DNA of 64,000 bases from Miscanthus floridulus (GCF_019320115.1 NC_089585.1:145655769-145719768); one strand, 5' to 3'. Numbered from the stretch's first letter, positions 1 to 12,272 are shown. Made by a program: numbers and translations. The notes: generated by a model from the sequence alone, not told the origin.

Positions 1-425
1 GAGACGCTGATGTTACGACTGAGCTGGGTTCTAAGGCTCCAGACCACGGCTGGTAACTCTTTGAGCCATCTTCCGGGAGCTTTGTCATTTTCTCTATACA
101 TCCTCTTCTTCAATGCATCCAAAATCATACCGTTTGCCCGCTCGACCTATCCATTAGCTCTAGGGTGCACCACCGAGACGTATTTTACTACTATGCTCCT
201 TTCATCGCAGAAGTCCCAAAAAGTGTTCCCGGTGAACTGAGTACCCAGATCAGTGATGATGCTATTGCGTATGTCGAAGTGGTGGATGACCTGGTCGAGG
301 AATGTGACAGCCTTTTCTGAGGATGCCTGTACCAGAGGCATGTACTCTATCCACTTAGAAAATTTGTCGATCAGCACAAAGACACATGTAAATTTCCCAG
401 GAGCCAGTTTGAAGGACCCGATCAT
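1..425 (-). pseudogene. gypsy integrase core (partial)
   Basis: Retroviral-type integrase catalytic core that inserts element cDNA into the genome. Visible are the first acidic position in the stretch VLIDKFSKWIEYMP, the second in IITDLGTQFTGN, and the third in the VERANGM stretch left of position 147. A TAG stop at 147-149 separates the second and third acidic residues, where this family usually has Gln (HPRANGQ). The sequence continues past the left edge. It belongs to the pol polyprotein of the surrounding element and is not functional as written. Confidence 0.85.
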
Positions 426-668
426 ATCCAGTCCCCAGCATGCGAAGGGCCAAGAGGCTGGTATTGTCTAGATCTCATGTGCTAGTACGTGGATTCTCTT
501 AGCGAAGAACTGACAAACCTCACAGTGCTGGACTAGCTTTTCTGCATCAGCTACTGCAGACGGCCAATAGAACCCTGCTCGGAAAGCCTTGCCGACCAGC
601 GTTCTCGAGGCCGCGTGGTTGCCGTAGGAGCCAGAGTGGATTTGGTCCAGGAGATGTTCACCATCCTC

Positions 669-920
669 CTAGGTTATACACTTCATCAAGATTTCCTCCT
701 TTGCGTTCTTGCGCCATAACTTGCCATCGACGAGCAGATACTGCTTACTGCGACGCATTAGGCGCTCATTTTCTGTCTGATCGGTGTAACCGCTGCCATC
801 TGTCAGGTACTTGATGAAAGGTACTCTCCAGTCGGGCTCATGAGTGGTCAGAGGTGGCTCAGTGGTGCTCGATGCCGAAACCGTAGCCACCAATTGCTTG
901 TCTAGAGGCTTCTCGACCAT
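669..920 (-). pseudogene. gypsy pol linker between RNase H and integrase
   Basis: An open stretch of 83 codons between RNase H and integrase, ending at a TAG where an in-frame Gln or Trp is expected. It includes LRRSKQYLLVDGKLWRKNAK-like residues, typical of the segment just before the integrase zinc-binding domain in plant gypsy polyproteins. The zinc-binding (HHCC) region should lie around 480-670, but stops interrupt it. No separate function. Confidence 0.6.
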
Positions 921-1022
921 GGGATCTTCCTCTTCGATGGAAGGCGTGAGCAGGTCTTGGATGAATACGCCATGTGGGACTTTGGCTCGGGATGATCCTA
1001 ACTTTGACAGCGCATCTGCTGC

Positions 1023-1631
1023 CTAATTTTTGTCCCGGACCACGTGTGTGTACTCGATGCCATAAAACCTGCCTTCTAGCTTTCTGATCGATTTGCAGTA
1101 TGCATCCATCCTTTCGCTGGTCGTGTCCCAGTCCTTGTTGAGTTGGTTGATGACTAGAGCCAAGTCTCCGTAGACATAGAGATGTTTAACACCGAGCTCG
1201 ATCGCAATGCGCAAACCATGTAGGCATGCTTCGTACTCGGCGGCATTATTAGATGCTGGGAAATAAATCCTAAGGACATACCGGAGCCGCCCCTTGGATG
1301 GTGACACGAAAAGGACTCCTGCTCCTACGCCGTCGATGTTGAGAGAGCGGTTGAAGTACATCTTCCAATACTCATCGGGCCCCTGAGAGGCAGGCGTGCT
1401 TAAGTCTGTCCACTCGACGATGAAATCGACGAGTGCCTGAGACTTGATTGTAGTACGGCTTGCGAATTCCAAGGAGAAGGGGCATAGCTCCATTGCCCAT
1501 TTGACGATGCACCCGTTCGCATCCTTGTTGCTAATGATGTCTCGTAGAGGGTACTCAGTCATGACCACCACACGATATCCGTCGAAGTAATGTTTCAACT
1601 TTTGGGATGTTATCAGTATGGCGTAGATCAA
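1023..1631 (-). pseudogene. gypsy RNase H domain
   Basis: RNase H domain of the pol polyprotein, which degrades the RNA strand of the RNA/DNA hybrid. Upstream is the RT connection (YAILITSQKLKHYFDGYRVV). RNase H follows with the NNAAEYEACLHGL helix carrying the catalytic Glu and a later VYGDLALVINQL segment carrying Asp. The first catalytic Asp, expected in a YFDGS-type motif, reads YFNRS, so the active site is damaged. Both ends are TAG stops where Gln is usual (RYPQIQKL; DKNQAADAL). Confidence 0.85.
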
Positions 1632-1979
1632 TTTCTGAATCTATGGGTACCTGGTCTTGGATTCATTAAGCACCTCACTGATGAAATATATTGGTCACTG
1701 TACCTTGTAGACGTGGCCGGGCTCGTCGCGCTCGACCACCATGGCAGTGGAGACCACTCGATTAGTCGCCGCAATGTAAAGCAGGAGTGTTTCGTCTTCT
1801 CTAGGAGCAGTGAGGACCGGAGGTGATGTAAGGTATTGTTTCAGCTATGTGAAGGCAGCGTCTGCTTCCTCTGACCACTCAAACTTCTCGGATGCTTTGA
1901 GCAGTTTAAAGAACGGTAGTCCCTTTTCGCCTAATCTTGATATGAAACGGCTGAGAGCGACCATGCATCCGGTAAGCTT

Positions 1980-2608
1980 CTAAACATCCTTCACCTTTTT
2001 GGGCGGCTTCATGTCCAAGACAACTTTGACTTTCTCTGGGTTAGGGCGTATGCCGTCGTGACTGACGACGTTGCCAAGTAGTATGCCAGAAGGAACACCA
2101 AAGATGCACTTCTTTGGGTTTAATTTCCATTGGAATGTGTTAAGGGCTGCAAAGGTGCGTTCCAGGTTGTCAACAAGGGTATGTGCTTCCTTGGTTTTGA
2201 CAACTACATCATCAACATAAGCCTCGATGAGGTTGTCTTTTATCTCGTCTTTGAGGTAGGCCTGTATAGCGCGTTGGTAGGTAGCCCCGGCGTTCTTGAG
2301 CCCGAACGACATGGTCGTGTAGCAGTAGGCGCCGAAAGGCATGATAAAAGATGTCTTGATCTGGTCGTCCTTTTTAGAGCGATCTGGTGATAACCAGAGT
2401 AGCAATTGAGAAAGGAAAGCAGCTCGCAACCGGCGGTTGAATCTACGACCTCGTCTATGTGAGGTAAGCTGAAGGGGTCCTTAGGGCAGTGTTTGTTGAG
2501 ATCAGTGTAATCAACGCACATTCTCCATTCATTATTCTTTTTGCATACAAGAACCGGGTTAGCTAACCACTCCGGATGATACACTTCTTTGATAAATCTA
2601 GCTGCCAA
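1980..2608 (-). pseudogene. gypsy reverse transcriptase
   Basis: Reverse transcriptase fingers and palm, which copy element RNA into DNA. Motifs seen are WRMCVDYTDLNKHCPKD, LPHIDEVVDSTAGCELLSF, the SGYHQI stretch and the catalytic box EAYVDDVVVKT with both Asp intact, then LNPKKCIFGVPSGILLG. A frameshift near 2390-2430 splits the domain into two frames, and a TAG at about 1980 interrupts VKDVQKLTG. It is therefore a broken copy. Confidence 0.9.
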
Positions 2609-2863
2609 AAGCCGTGTAACTTCTACCCTAATCGCCTCCTTTTTGTCATGAGCGAACCGTCATAGCTTCTGCTTGATAGGTTTGGCCTTGCCGTTGACAT
2701 TCAAGGAGTGCTCGATCAAGTTCCGAGGTACACCGGGCATGTCAGTAGGTTTCCATGCGAACACATCCACATTGCTCCACAAGAACTTGACGAGCGCGTC
2801 TTCCTATTTGGGATCTAGGTTGGCCCCGATAAGGGCTGTTTTGCTGGGATCACCGTCGACCAG

Positions 2864-3622
2864 CTAGATCACCTTGTGCTCCTTGGACTTGATGTTCTTG
2901 CATGGAGCCTCGAGCTCTGGGATCTCCAAGTGGTCGGCCGAGGTCTTCTTGGCGTCGAGGATGGTCTCGGTCATGCGAATAGAGAGATTGTGAGCCTCTG
3001 CTGTTTTAAAGCTATTGTCTTCGCAGGTATAAGCTGCGTATACGTTACCCCTGAGGGTTAGAACTCCTTTCTCAGTAGGCATCTTGAGCACCAGATACCT
3101 GTAATGAGGTATGGCCATGAACTTGGTGAGTGATGGTCGACCAAGGATAGCATGGTAGGTGCCATCGAAGTCAGCGACCACGAAGTTGACGTAGTCAGTG
3201 CGGAAGTGGTCTGGGGTCCCAAATTGCACAGGTAGCGTGATCTGCTCGAGAGGTGTAGAGCTCTGTCCGGGGAGAACACCCTAGAACTGTGCCTCGTATG
3301 GCTTGAGATCCGCCTGGGTTATCTTCAGGGCCAGCAGACTGTTCTTGAATAGTATATCAATAGAGCTGCCGCCGTCAATCAGCACTCTGTCGAATTGAAC
3401 CTTATTGATACAAGGATCGAGGACCAGGGGAAAACGTCCTGGTTCAGGTATTGCGGCCCATTGGTCTTTTCTGCTGAAGGAGATCTCACGGTGAGACCAA
3501 GGAGGGAGCCATGGATCGGCGATGAGGTTGTCGGTGTTGGCCACGTTCAAGCAAGCACGGGCGAGCAGCTTGCATTCTCGTTTGGTCTCGATGGACACTT
3601 TGCCTCCAATGATGGTGTGCAC
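2864..3622 (-). pseudogene. gypsy aspartic protease region
   Basis: Retropepsin-like protease that matures the element polyprotein. The active-site segment RVLIDGGSSIDILF (D-G-G-S) lies in the right-hand part (3281-3622). It is followed across a stop and frame change by FVVADFDGTYHAILGRPSLTKFMAIPHYRYLVLKMP, the typical second half of plant gypsy proteases. A further TAG at about 2864 interrupts the link to RT. Confidence 0.8.
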
Positions 3623-3813
3623 GCGATCGGTTGGCTTAACGTACTTGTGACGGGGATCTGCGTCTTCATCGTCGTTATCCTCGTTACGCTATTCCCCTGT
3701 GTCGTTAGGCTTGTTGGATGTATCCGGAGCCTGTTGACGTGTGTAGATAGACTTGAGAACGTGGCAATTCTCCATGGTGTGGTTTGACTTGGGATGGAGC
3801 TAGCAGGGCCCTT

Positions 3814-5000
3814 TCAATGCTTTGGCGTAGTCTTCTTCGTAGTTACGATGTTCGCCACCTTTTTTAACGGTGTTGACCTCACCGTCGTCTTCCCAAGCAC
3901 GCTTGCCCCTGTAACCATCACAGCGGTTACGCCGCTGATTACGTTGGTCGCGGTGATCGCGGGAGTCGTTGCACTAGTTGCGACGGTCAAAATTGTTGTT
4001 CCGACCATGGTTACCGCAGTAGTCGTCGCGGTGTGGGGGGTGGTCGGAGCGTGGAACCCTTGCTGCTTCTTCGATAATTATCTTTTTAGCGTCATCGGCA
4101 TCCACATATTTCTTAGCAGTGGCCAGGAGCGTTGTAACTGATTCAGGTCTCTTGCGGAGGAGCTTATCCCTTAGGGCGTCGTGGAAGCGTAGGCCAGTGA
4201 TGAAAGCCTCGATTGCCTCGTTGTCGGAGATTGATGGGACCTTGATGCGCATCTCCGAGAAACGTCGGACGTACTCTCACAGTGGCTCATCCTTTCGATC
4301 TCGGATCCACTGCAGATCATATTTGTTGCCGAGTTGCTCGCAAGTAGCAATGAAGTTGTCGATGAAGGCTTGCTTGAGCTCTTGCCAAGAATCAAAGTAG
4401 TTCGCTGGCAAGCTAACCAGCCATTGGTGACCTGCATGGCCAACAGCGACTGGGAAGTTGTTAGACATGATGTGCTCGTCAGCCATGGCTAATCTGCACG
4501 TAGTTTCATAGAGCATGACCCATAATTCGGGGTTCTCCTTGCCATCGTACTTCTGAAGTTTTTCGAGCTTGAAGTTCTTGGGCCATATGACTTGGTGAAG
4601 GTGCGGAGTAAACTACTTCAAACCCGGCGGGCTGTGGGCAGTATCATATTCCATACGACGATAGCTTTCGTGGGATGCACGATCGTTGGCTCTCTGGTTG
4701 ATGCGATCGCGCAGATCACGTCCTCCGAGGTAATGGCGGAGATCGTTATTGCCATCGCGGCGATCTCGGTTGCCATCTAGATTAGCCCTGTGACCGTGGT
4801 TATCACGGCGATTATCACGGTTGTCTCGATGGTTGTCATCCCGGACGTTGCGGCGGTTGTCCTCCCGACGGTGGTTGTCATCCTGACCACCATCATGGCC
4901 ACCGTTTCTGCCTTGACGGTTGTCTGATGGGTCGTTGTTGTGCGAGCCACGTTGGTTGGGTGGCTATGAGCGACTTGAGTACTGGCGGCTGTGGCTTGAC
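3814..5000 (-). pseudogene. gypsy gag (capsid) region
   Basis: Capsid-like gag protein that packages element RNA. The Retrotrans_gag core is seen at 4277-4516 (FPVAVGHAGHQWLVSLPANYF, SWQELKQAFIDNFIATCEQ) and continues at 3974-4252 (IKVPSISDNEAIEAFITGL). A TGA at about 4277 interrupts the stretch before YVRRFSEM, where Arg (CGA) is expected. The N-terminal side (about 4640-4980) is an unusual tract rich in Asn, Arg and Asp, and another basic, Asn-rich stretch follows the core. Confidence 0.8.
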
Positions 5001-5832
5001 TCGATTGAGACGGATGGAGCCTAGGCTTGATTTACAATCTCTGCGGTCTGGGCCATAGCAGCCATCAGATAAGCTTGTATTTCATCGCGAACTGCCTGGG
5101 TTTCCAGAGTATTGGGTAGCCGTTGCATTGTCGCCATAGCAATGGCTACGTTAGCGCTTGGAGTCCTGAAGACCTATTTGTCCCCCACCCTGTCGAAGGC
5201 ATTGTTGAGGTCGCGTGGCTGGACCCTTATGCGTCATGCCTCCTCTTCTGCTTCGGCTTCGATTTGTCGACGATTAAACCGGTCAATATTGCGTGCTTCG
5301 CGTGCAATCCTTTCTTGTTCTGTTTCACCGACTGCTGGTGGTTCACCATTACTGACAACATTGATCAAATCCCCTCACCTTGGTGGGAAAGACGAGAATT
5401 ATGGGAACCTCGGGGCGTGGTCTGGGATATCCAGATCGTATTTGATGCCTTCATCGTCGTGATGCTATAGCTCAGTGTGGACGGAGGCATTAGATGCGAT
5501 GCCAGACGAGGAGCTGGAGTCACCCTCTTGGACTGTGTGGATGGATCCTTCTTGATAATCCTCAATCCGGATCATGTTGATGAAGTTGCATGGCTTCGGC
5601 CGAGGTCGATGTATTAAACACAGATCCGAGCGGCGTTGTATATTATACGCATAGTTGGAGGCAGCGTTTCGTAGGCCATAGGGCTAGGCCTGGTAGTTCT
5701 CCATCGAGGCTTCATACTCAGAGAGCCAGAGACCGTCGCGGAGGCTGGCCGGTGACGAGCGGAGCGCCCTTCAGGAGTAGATATGACCACAAGATCTGTA
5801 CCGAGTCATGCAGGACGATTGGCCCGAGCTGG

Positions 5833-6186
5833 TCAGGTAGATCTGTTGTGGGGAGTGGTTACTTGCTCATTAGGTTGACTTTGAATTGAACTTACCAGAG
5901 CTATGGTTTCAGTGAGTTTGGTGCCGACCCGATCGATGGAGTCGAGCAGGCCGATGTTGTCGATCTGCTTCCCTTTGTAGCGGGAAAGCGAACGATGGGT
6001 TGTCGGCATGGCTGAAGATGATGCGGGCATGGTCGGAGCCAGATGTACCGTGGTCGGAGTCAGATCCACCATGGTCGGAGCCGTATCCACCATGGTCGGA
6101 GCCGTATCCACCGTGGTCGGAGCCGTAGCCAATGCAGGTGAAGCAGCAGTCGACGCAGATTGAATCCGCGCCTCCTCCGTGGTCAT
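5833..6186 (-). pseudogene. gypsy gag N-terminal ORF with short repeats
   Basis: Open stretch of 117 codons just downstream of the LTR and PBS of the minus-strand element, probably the N-terminal part of gag or a leader ORF. It contains a run of TAPTMVD-type heptads encoded by 21-nt DNA repeats. I recognise no enzymatic domain. Confidence 0.5.
6030..6130. repeat. 21-bp tandem repeat in gypsy gag leader
   Basis: About four to five copies of a 21-bp unit containing CCACCATGGTCGGAGCC. On the minus strand it encodes a repeating (T/M)VDTAPT heptad. Copies differ by one to three bases. Confidence 0.75.
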
Positions 6187-6311
6187 GGCGATGAAGTCGT
6201 CAGAGCTGATGGTCTAGGTGATCTGATCGACGGTGAACGCGAGGCCGTTCGGTGTAGCCATGGAGCCGGGGATGATGACCATCTTGTTCGCTTGGAGAGC
6301 AGTACGCACAC

Positions 6312-6330
6312 CCCCTACCTGGTGCGCCAC
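6312..6330 (-). other. primer-binding site of gypsy element
   Basis: Immediately inside the LTR, the minus strand reads GTGGCGCACCAGGTAGGGG. A TGGCGC-type primer-binding site next to an LTR ending in TGTCGACA is usual for grass gypsy elements. The matching tRNA was not determined. Confidence 0.65.
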
Positions 6331-6800
6331 TGTCGACAAAATATGATCGGCAGTCTACTTAGGGGTATGCCCAAGGTAGTAGATTGTCGGCAGACAGATG
6401 CGCAGGCCACAAACAAGACGGTGATGCAAGACAGACATGAGGTTTTATCCAGGTTCAGCCGCCAAGAAGGCGTAATACCTACGTCCTACGTCTGATTGTA
6501 TTGCTGTATGTCAATGAGAAATGTTTTTAGAGGGGTCCCCTGTCCACCTTATATAGTCCGGGGGGCAGGGTTATAGATCTGGAAACTAATCCTAGCCAGT
6601 TACAATTGCCATAGGTAGCCGGATAAGGATTCCTATTCTAATCGACCAGGGTCTTGCTTGATCGCCAAATCTGTCTTGACTCCTTGCGCGAGACTTCGAA
6701 CAGGTTAGCCGGGTCACGCATCGTCTTTTGGTGGACCAGACCCTCTGATCCGGGCCGGCCCAAGCCTAGCCGTAAGGGTATAGGGGTTAATACCCCCACA
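6331..6800 (-). repeat. 5' LTR of gypsy element (470 bp)
   Basis: Begins on the minus strand with TGTGGGGGTATTAACCCC (at 6800) and ends with TGTCGACA (at 6331), giving TG...CA ends. A TATATAAG promoter box lies on the minus strand at 6548-6555, preceded by a GC-rich stretch. The partner LTR is outside the window. Confidence 0.85.
6548..6555 (-). promoter_or_regulatory. LTR TATA box
   Basis: TATATAAG on the minus strand within the LTR, in the right orientation to drive the minus-strand gypsy transcript. Called from sequence only. Confidence 0.5.
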
Positions 6801-9800
6801 GCCACTAACCTGGCCGTTGTTGTCGGTTGCTTCCCCACGGTCCCTCGCTGCTACCGTACCTCGCCATTTCATCGTCCCGCACCGCCCCGTTGACCGCTTC
6901 AGCACCTGCTCTTGCACCTCCTCCGCACGCTGTAGCTCCACGGCTCCCACGCATGTCTCCACCTCTATGTCACGCTCCAAAGCGCCCCGCCATTGAGCCA
7001 TTTCGCCCCCTGCCGTCCTTCATGAGCACCCGCACATTCCGCATCGGTGTCCCCTCTGCCTCGATCTACCACCATGGCCTGGCGCACCCATGCCCCGCTG
7101 CCTCTCCTATGCATGAGCTCCTAGGCCACGCTGGTCCTTCAGCACCCACCTTGGCGAGCTCCCACAGCACCCTCGGCCCCACGCCAGCTTGCAGCGCCAT
7201 TTTCCCTTTCCTCGCTCCTCGGCCACCACCGCCGGGCTGTCGTGCCACATCCGTCCGCCCACGCCCCCTGTCCTGCACGCCTGCCATACTGAGCCATCGC
7301 AAGCCACCACTGCCGGGCTGGGGCTAGGTACGGGTATGGCCGACGCCGCCGGTGGCCACCCCCACCGAAATTGATCTCACCCCGGAGCTTCTCTGCTCTA
7401 TGACCACCGCGGTGCGTGGTCCCGACGCCTGGCACCGCCTCCGGCCATGCCGCGGCCGCCTTGGGGTCGCGGAGGGATCCACGCTGGGAGTCGGTCGTTC
7501 CATCGTTGCCATGGCGCCCTTCCCTGCCGGACCGGCCGTCGGTGAGGCCCGACGCGCGTTCCTCTGCTCTGCTCGTCAGAAGGTAGAAGAAGGACCTTAA
7601 TGCGAATAGAAATTAATACATGGACCTTATTGCAAAATACATGACTCCGGTTAATAAGGTTGAATAGTGTCTAGAGTACTGCAGGTTAATTTAAAGAAAG
7701 ATCAGGGGTCTCGGCGCAAAGGGGTGCTGTCGTCGTTGGATTCTCACCCGTGGGCCGGCTTGCTGGGCCGGGCTGTCGCTGACTGCCGTCGCGCCTAGGT
7801 CGTTCGCCGCATTGGGCCGCCGCCTTCGCCGCTTGGGCCATCCTGGTGCCGTGCTGTGCGCTGGGCCGCGTGCCCCTATGGGCTGCACCGCACTGCTGGG
7901 CCACCGCCTTGACCACTGGGCCAGGCTGAGCGGACCGCTGGGTCGAGTGGTGGTTGCTGGTCCATTTAGTTCGAAGAAATTATTAATTTAGTTTTGTAAA
8001 TAAATTTGTAAAATTCGTAGTAAATCATAGAAAAATCATAAAAATGTCAAACCAGTTTTGTTGAGTTCCTAAAATCATGATCTACCTAGTAGTGTATTTT
8101 ATTCACATAGACTCGGTATGTTTTTATGGTTGCTCTAATTATTTTTAAATGATTAATATTGTTAAAAGGAGAACCTGTAGGAATTTCCGTGGTAAATTAG
8201 TAATAGTGTTGGATCTCAAATTTCTACAGTAGGTTCCTAGCAACATTATGTACACATTATAATTGTTGTAGCTCTAGGATAATTAGTTTGTTAGATAGAT
8301 AATGATGCCCTATTTTGAATAATGATTTAATCGATAGAATAAAATAAAGAAACAATTTGGGTTTGTATAACTAAATCATTTGTTGGGAAATAACGTCTTA
8401 TTTGACAACATAGATACGTAGAGTAGTATGTTAGTTGTTAGAATTAGCTCGTTAACTTGAAAAGAGTAAATCATATTTTACGAGTCACGATTGCAGTCGA
8501 TTAATTACGTCTTTTCATTGCATCGCATTGTATATCATAATAGGAACGTCGATGGATCACGGAGTCATCGGGAGTTAATGAAGAAATGGTGTCTCGATGA
8601 TCGGGTCATCATGATAGAAAGCTAACTTCTGATTATATGTTACCCAGGCAAGCCCCGGGTGCATAACCCCTACTTTTTTGTAGTTTAAATTATATTTGTA
8701 CATTAAGTTTTAAGGATTTGAATGAAACCCACTTGCATATATCTATCTTTATCCTATGAGTCTTACTAGTATGACAGGATCGTATAGATTGCTATGCTAC
8801 AGGACTCCGGTAGAAGTCAAGTGATGGCTGTCACTCGCGAGAGATAGGAAATATATTATTGGATTATTACCACTTGGAATATATAAAAATGGTGGAAAGG
8901 AAAAATGGTGACCGGACAGCGATATGGTTTGGGTATTGGTGGGTGTAAGATGTTGTGTTGCCGCGGACGCGGGACATAGCTTGGTTACACTGCTTTTCCT
9001 GTCTGTGTCGGTTAAGGACCGGTCATTGCATAAGCCATCGAGGTAAGTCACAGATTTATTATTCCGAGCACATACTTGTGTATGGGCGTTTGGAAGACTT
9101 GTTACTCTCTTGTCATGGGTTCCGGCTCTTTTCGGACCGACTGTCATGGTGATTTTTGGGTTAGGAGGTCGTTGCACCGCACTGAGTCTAGAACTCAGGG
9201 GCAGGGGCTTGAAGTCATAGTTTGGACAGGGACCTGGACCCTATGACAGGAGGGTAGTGTGTTGGTCCTTCTTGAGCCCGAGGTATAAGCAGGGCGTGTG
9301 TTTTTTGGGTACCCAGCTGGAGGCATTGATTCGCGAATCGTCGGGTAATCCGATACGGCTTGTTTTGTGCCTACCACCGTAGTAAGAACTGAAAGATGGA
9401 ATAGAAAAAGGAACTCTGATTGCTTACCACCTGCTTGAAAGTAGTATAAGTGCTTACATAGAATGGTTAGTTAATGAACCAATGCGGCTGTTAATGAAAA
9501 TTAAATATAAGGACGCACTTTTAGTAATGCTCCTACCGATGAAATAAACCTACAAGCCAGATAGCCTTGCATATCCTTGGAGTCTTTTCTTTTCTCCTGT
9601 CGGATAAGTCTTGCTAAGTACAATTGAGTACTCAGGGTTTTATTTCCCCTATTGTAGGTGACAGGTGGATGCTAGAGCTGACTTTATGTGTGGATTTCTT
9701 CTAGTGGGCTCAGAGAGGATTTCCTTTACGTTGCGATCGTAGTTTTTATTTATAACTCTCACCAAATGCTTTTATAAACAGAAGTTTTTATAATCTCTTG

Positions 9801-10167
9801 TCACATTTCATTTATCAATGTTTCATCATGCCATGAGTAGATATTTATTTTCGTTGTAATTCTGATCATATGATTATATTCCGCTATTAACTAAAATTGT
9901 TCATAACTCTGATAATATGATTTCATTCCACTGTTATAACAATAAATATTATACTCTGATGTTGTATTAAAGTGATGTAAGAAATGGTTAACAATGATGT
10001 AAGCTTTATTATCTCATTTGTGATCCTAATGGAAGATATGTGGATTTTCGGGTTCTCCCCTGGGGTGCGCCCGACGGGACCGCGTGATTTGGTGTTCTTC
10101 CTTGAGTGCTTAGTGTCTAATGGAAGACGAGCACTCCTGGGAGGTATTAGATTAAGCGGTTCTACCA
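6801..10167 (+). repeat. Tekay/Del-type gypsy LTR, left end cut
   Basis: Long LTR in plus orientation, by eye related along its length to the inverted LTR at 26798-29758. Shared blocks include the CAAGCCCCGGGTGCATAACC region (about 8650), the stretch with CATGGGTTCCGGCTCTTT (about 9114), the TACTCAGGGTTT block (9631) and the terminal GGTTCTACCA at 10158-10167 (GGTTCTGCCA in the other copy). No TGGTATCAGAGC-type PBS follows 10167, so this is a solo or 3' LTR. The GC-rich part (6830-7600 and 7700-7960) holds only chance ORFs. The usual TGTAACACCC start is missing because the gypsy element at 1-6800 interrupts it. Confidence 0.75.
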
Positions 10168-11541
10168 CAAAGTCCGGTCGTAGTTCAGCGTCTCTAGGAG
10201 CTCTCTAGACTCGACCGGACGCAGTGACCACACCGGACATGTCCGGTGTGAACCAGCATGACTCGGGTTTTCAGCGCTATAATTGATCGGACGCTGGGAG
10301 CGTCCAGTCCGGTGTGATCGGACGTCTAGTCACCCCAGAGTGGCTCTGGGAGCTCTTTGGACTAGACCGGACACTGCGTCTCCCGCGTCCGGTCGTTTTC
10401 TAACGGCGCGTCTGGTCACTAGTATTACTGTGCATAGAGATAGCCGTTAGACGCGTATGACCAAACAATTTAAATAGGACACGTGGCGGTCAGGCTGCGA
10501 CCGGACGCAGCGACCGGACACGTTCGGTCGCCGCACCGGACGTGTCCGGTATACACGACCGGTGCATCCGGTCGTCCCGCAGTCAGCCCAATAATTGAGC
10601 TAACGGCTCTATTGTTTGGGGTGTCTATAAATATTGTTTGACCAGCTCTAGCTCACTCTCTTGACCATTTGCATTGACATAGCAATCTTGTGAGTTTAAC
10701 CAAAGCCCTCCCACTCATCTCCATCATTGATTCATCATTTTTGTGAGATTATGAGAGAATCCAAGTGCATTGCTTCAGTGATTGCATCTAGAGGCACTTG
10801 GTGTTCGTGTTTCGCTGCGGGATTTACTTGTTACTCTTGGTGGTTGCCGCTACCTAGATGGCTTGGAGCAGCGAGGATCGTCGAGCGGAGGTTGGTGATT
10901 GTCTCCGGCTCCGATCGCAGTGATTGTGAGGGGTCTTGTGCCTTCTCCGGTGGAGGGCCGAAATATAATTCTAGTGGATTGCTCGTGTCATTGAGTTACC
11001 TCACTTGTGGGTATGTTCTTGCAGTGTCCAATTGTGTAGACAAGGTTAGTGCAACACCTCTTAGCCGTCGAACCACCAAGTGCTGGTCGATACAATATGG
11101 AGTAGCGTGTCGGCAAGCACGTGAACCTCAGGAGAAATACATTGGTTGTCTCTTGCCCTTTGGTATTCTTCCGGTGATTGAATTAGTATTCGTCTTGTGA
11201 TTGATTCACTCCTCTACGCGGCGGTATAATCGCATTACTTACTCATTTACATTCCCGCAAACTAGTTGTAGCAATCTCTTTAGTGTAGCTAGAATTGAGA
11301 TCTTTCTTTGTAGCTTAAATTTATCTAGTGGAGCTCTTTAGTATAGCAAGTGTGAGAGCTCTTAGTGAGTAGTGTCTAGTGATTATAGTAACTAGAATTG
11401 TTGAATAGGTGGCTTGCAACCCTTGTAGAGCTAGAGAAAGTTTACATATCGCTATTTGCCATACTAATCAAATTGCTTTAGTTGATTTATAAATTTGTAA
11501 ATAGACTATTCGTCCCCCTCTAGTTATATTAGGACCTTTCA
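10168..11541 (+). repeat. copia-type (SIRE-like) LTR, solo or truncated
   Basis: Contains many short CCGGAC/GTCCGG palindromic words (10200-10580), a promoter-like TATAAATA at about 10625 followed by an AGCTCACTCTC stretch, and an end at ...CCCCTCTAGTTATATTAGGACCTTTCA (11541), which is usual for SIRE/Maximus LTRs. No PBS or coding region follows, so it looks like a solo LTR. The left boundary is set by the end of the Tekay-type LTR and is uncertain. Confidence 0.6.
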
Positions 11542-11919
11542 CCCTACCATACCGTGGCGGGACGGTGGGCGTTGGGTAGCGACGGTGCGTCTGGAGGGGG
11601 AAGATAAATAGTGATCCGTCGGAAGAATAAGAAAAGAGTGATCCGTCGTAGTGACATACGAGATATAGACAGATTAAAAAAATAACCGGCTGTTGGTGGC
11701 GTCCACAACACTCGGATAAGTCATTAGAGGTAGACAGCCCTTGTTGGATGCCTATTGCATGCTTGTTGTGCGGCTCCCTGCGACACGCCTCAGAGGCTTC
11801 CGTCGACCTCGCCACGCGCCAAACGTGCACTCGGTCCCTGTCCACGTCGGTTGGCCATGGTGTGCCGGGCACTGACTCTGAATAGAGCGGCAGACGGCAC
11901 ATGCTTGTCTCTGCCTTCA

Positions 11920-12272
11920 GGCCCTGTTTGGTTGGGCTTTTGGCTTTGGCTTTTGGCCCCAAAAGCCAAAAGCCCAACCAAAGGGGCTGCTTTTGGAGGG
12001 TGCTTTTTCAGAAGCAGCTACTTTTCCGTAGTTCATTTTTGAAAGCTGGGTTGACCCTGCTTTTGGCTTTTGGCTTTCTGCTTTTCGAAATTGGTGGAAT
12101 AAAAAGCTCTTCTATAGTTGTTTCAAGAGAGATAAAGATAAAAGATATATTTTATACTTGTTTAACCAAACAGCTTTCAGCTTTTCTACAGCTCACAGCC
12201 CACAGCAGCTTTTCCATAGCTCACAGCCCACAGCAGCTTTTTCCCACAGCCACAGCTCAACCAAACAGGGCC
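11920..12272. mobile_element. Tourist-like MITE (353 bp) upstream of CCR-like gene
   Basis: Terminal inverted repeats GGCCCTGTTTGGTTGGGCT and the complement of AGCTCAACCAAACAGGGCC, flanked by a 3-bp duplication TCA (11917-11919 and 12273-12275). The left side has an inner palindrome of GGCTTTTGGC/GCCAAAAGCC words and the right side an imperfect 28-bp tandem repeat (CAGCTCACAGCCCACAGCAG). The size and 3-bp TSD fit PIF/Harbinger (Tourist) elements. It lies about 110 bp before the start codon of the next gene and may contribute promoter sequence. Confidence 0.85.

Larger units (their letters stand above)
1..6800 (-). mobile_element. Ty3/gypsy retrotransposon, 3' end beyond the window
   Basis: Minus-strand LTR retrotransposon read from right to left: 5' LTR (6331-6800), PBS, gag, aspartic protease, reverse transcriptase, RNase H and integrase. 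The order protease-RT-RNase H-integrase defines Ty3/gypsy. The RT and RNase H resemble the Tat-like plant lineage; the lineage call is inferred by eye. Coding frames are broken by many stops, mostly TAG, so the copy is inactive. The 3' LTR and left target-site duplication lie outside the window. The right end at 6800 abuts a Tekay-type LTR, which suggests that this element inserted into that older LTR. Confidence 0.9.

Noticed and set aside
6827..7600. Overlapping Pro/Ala/Arg-rich ORFs on both strands
   Set aside because: They lie in the GC-rich part of the Tekay-type LTR. All frames are open because of base composition, and no domain is visible.
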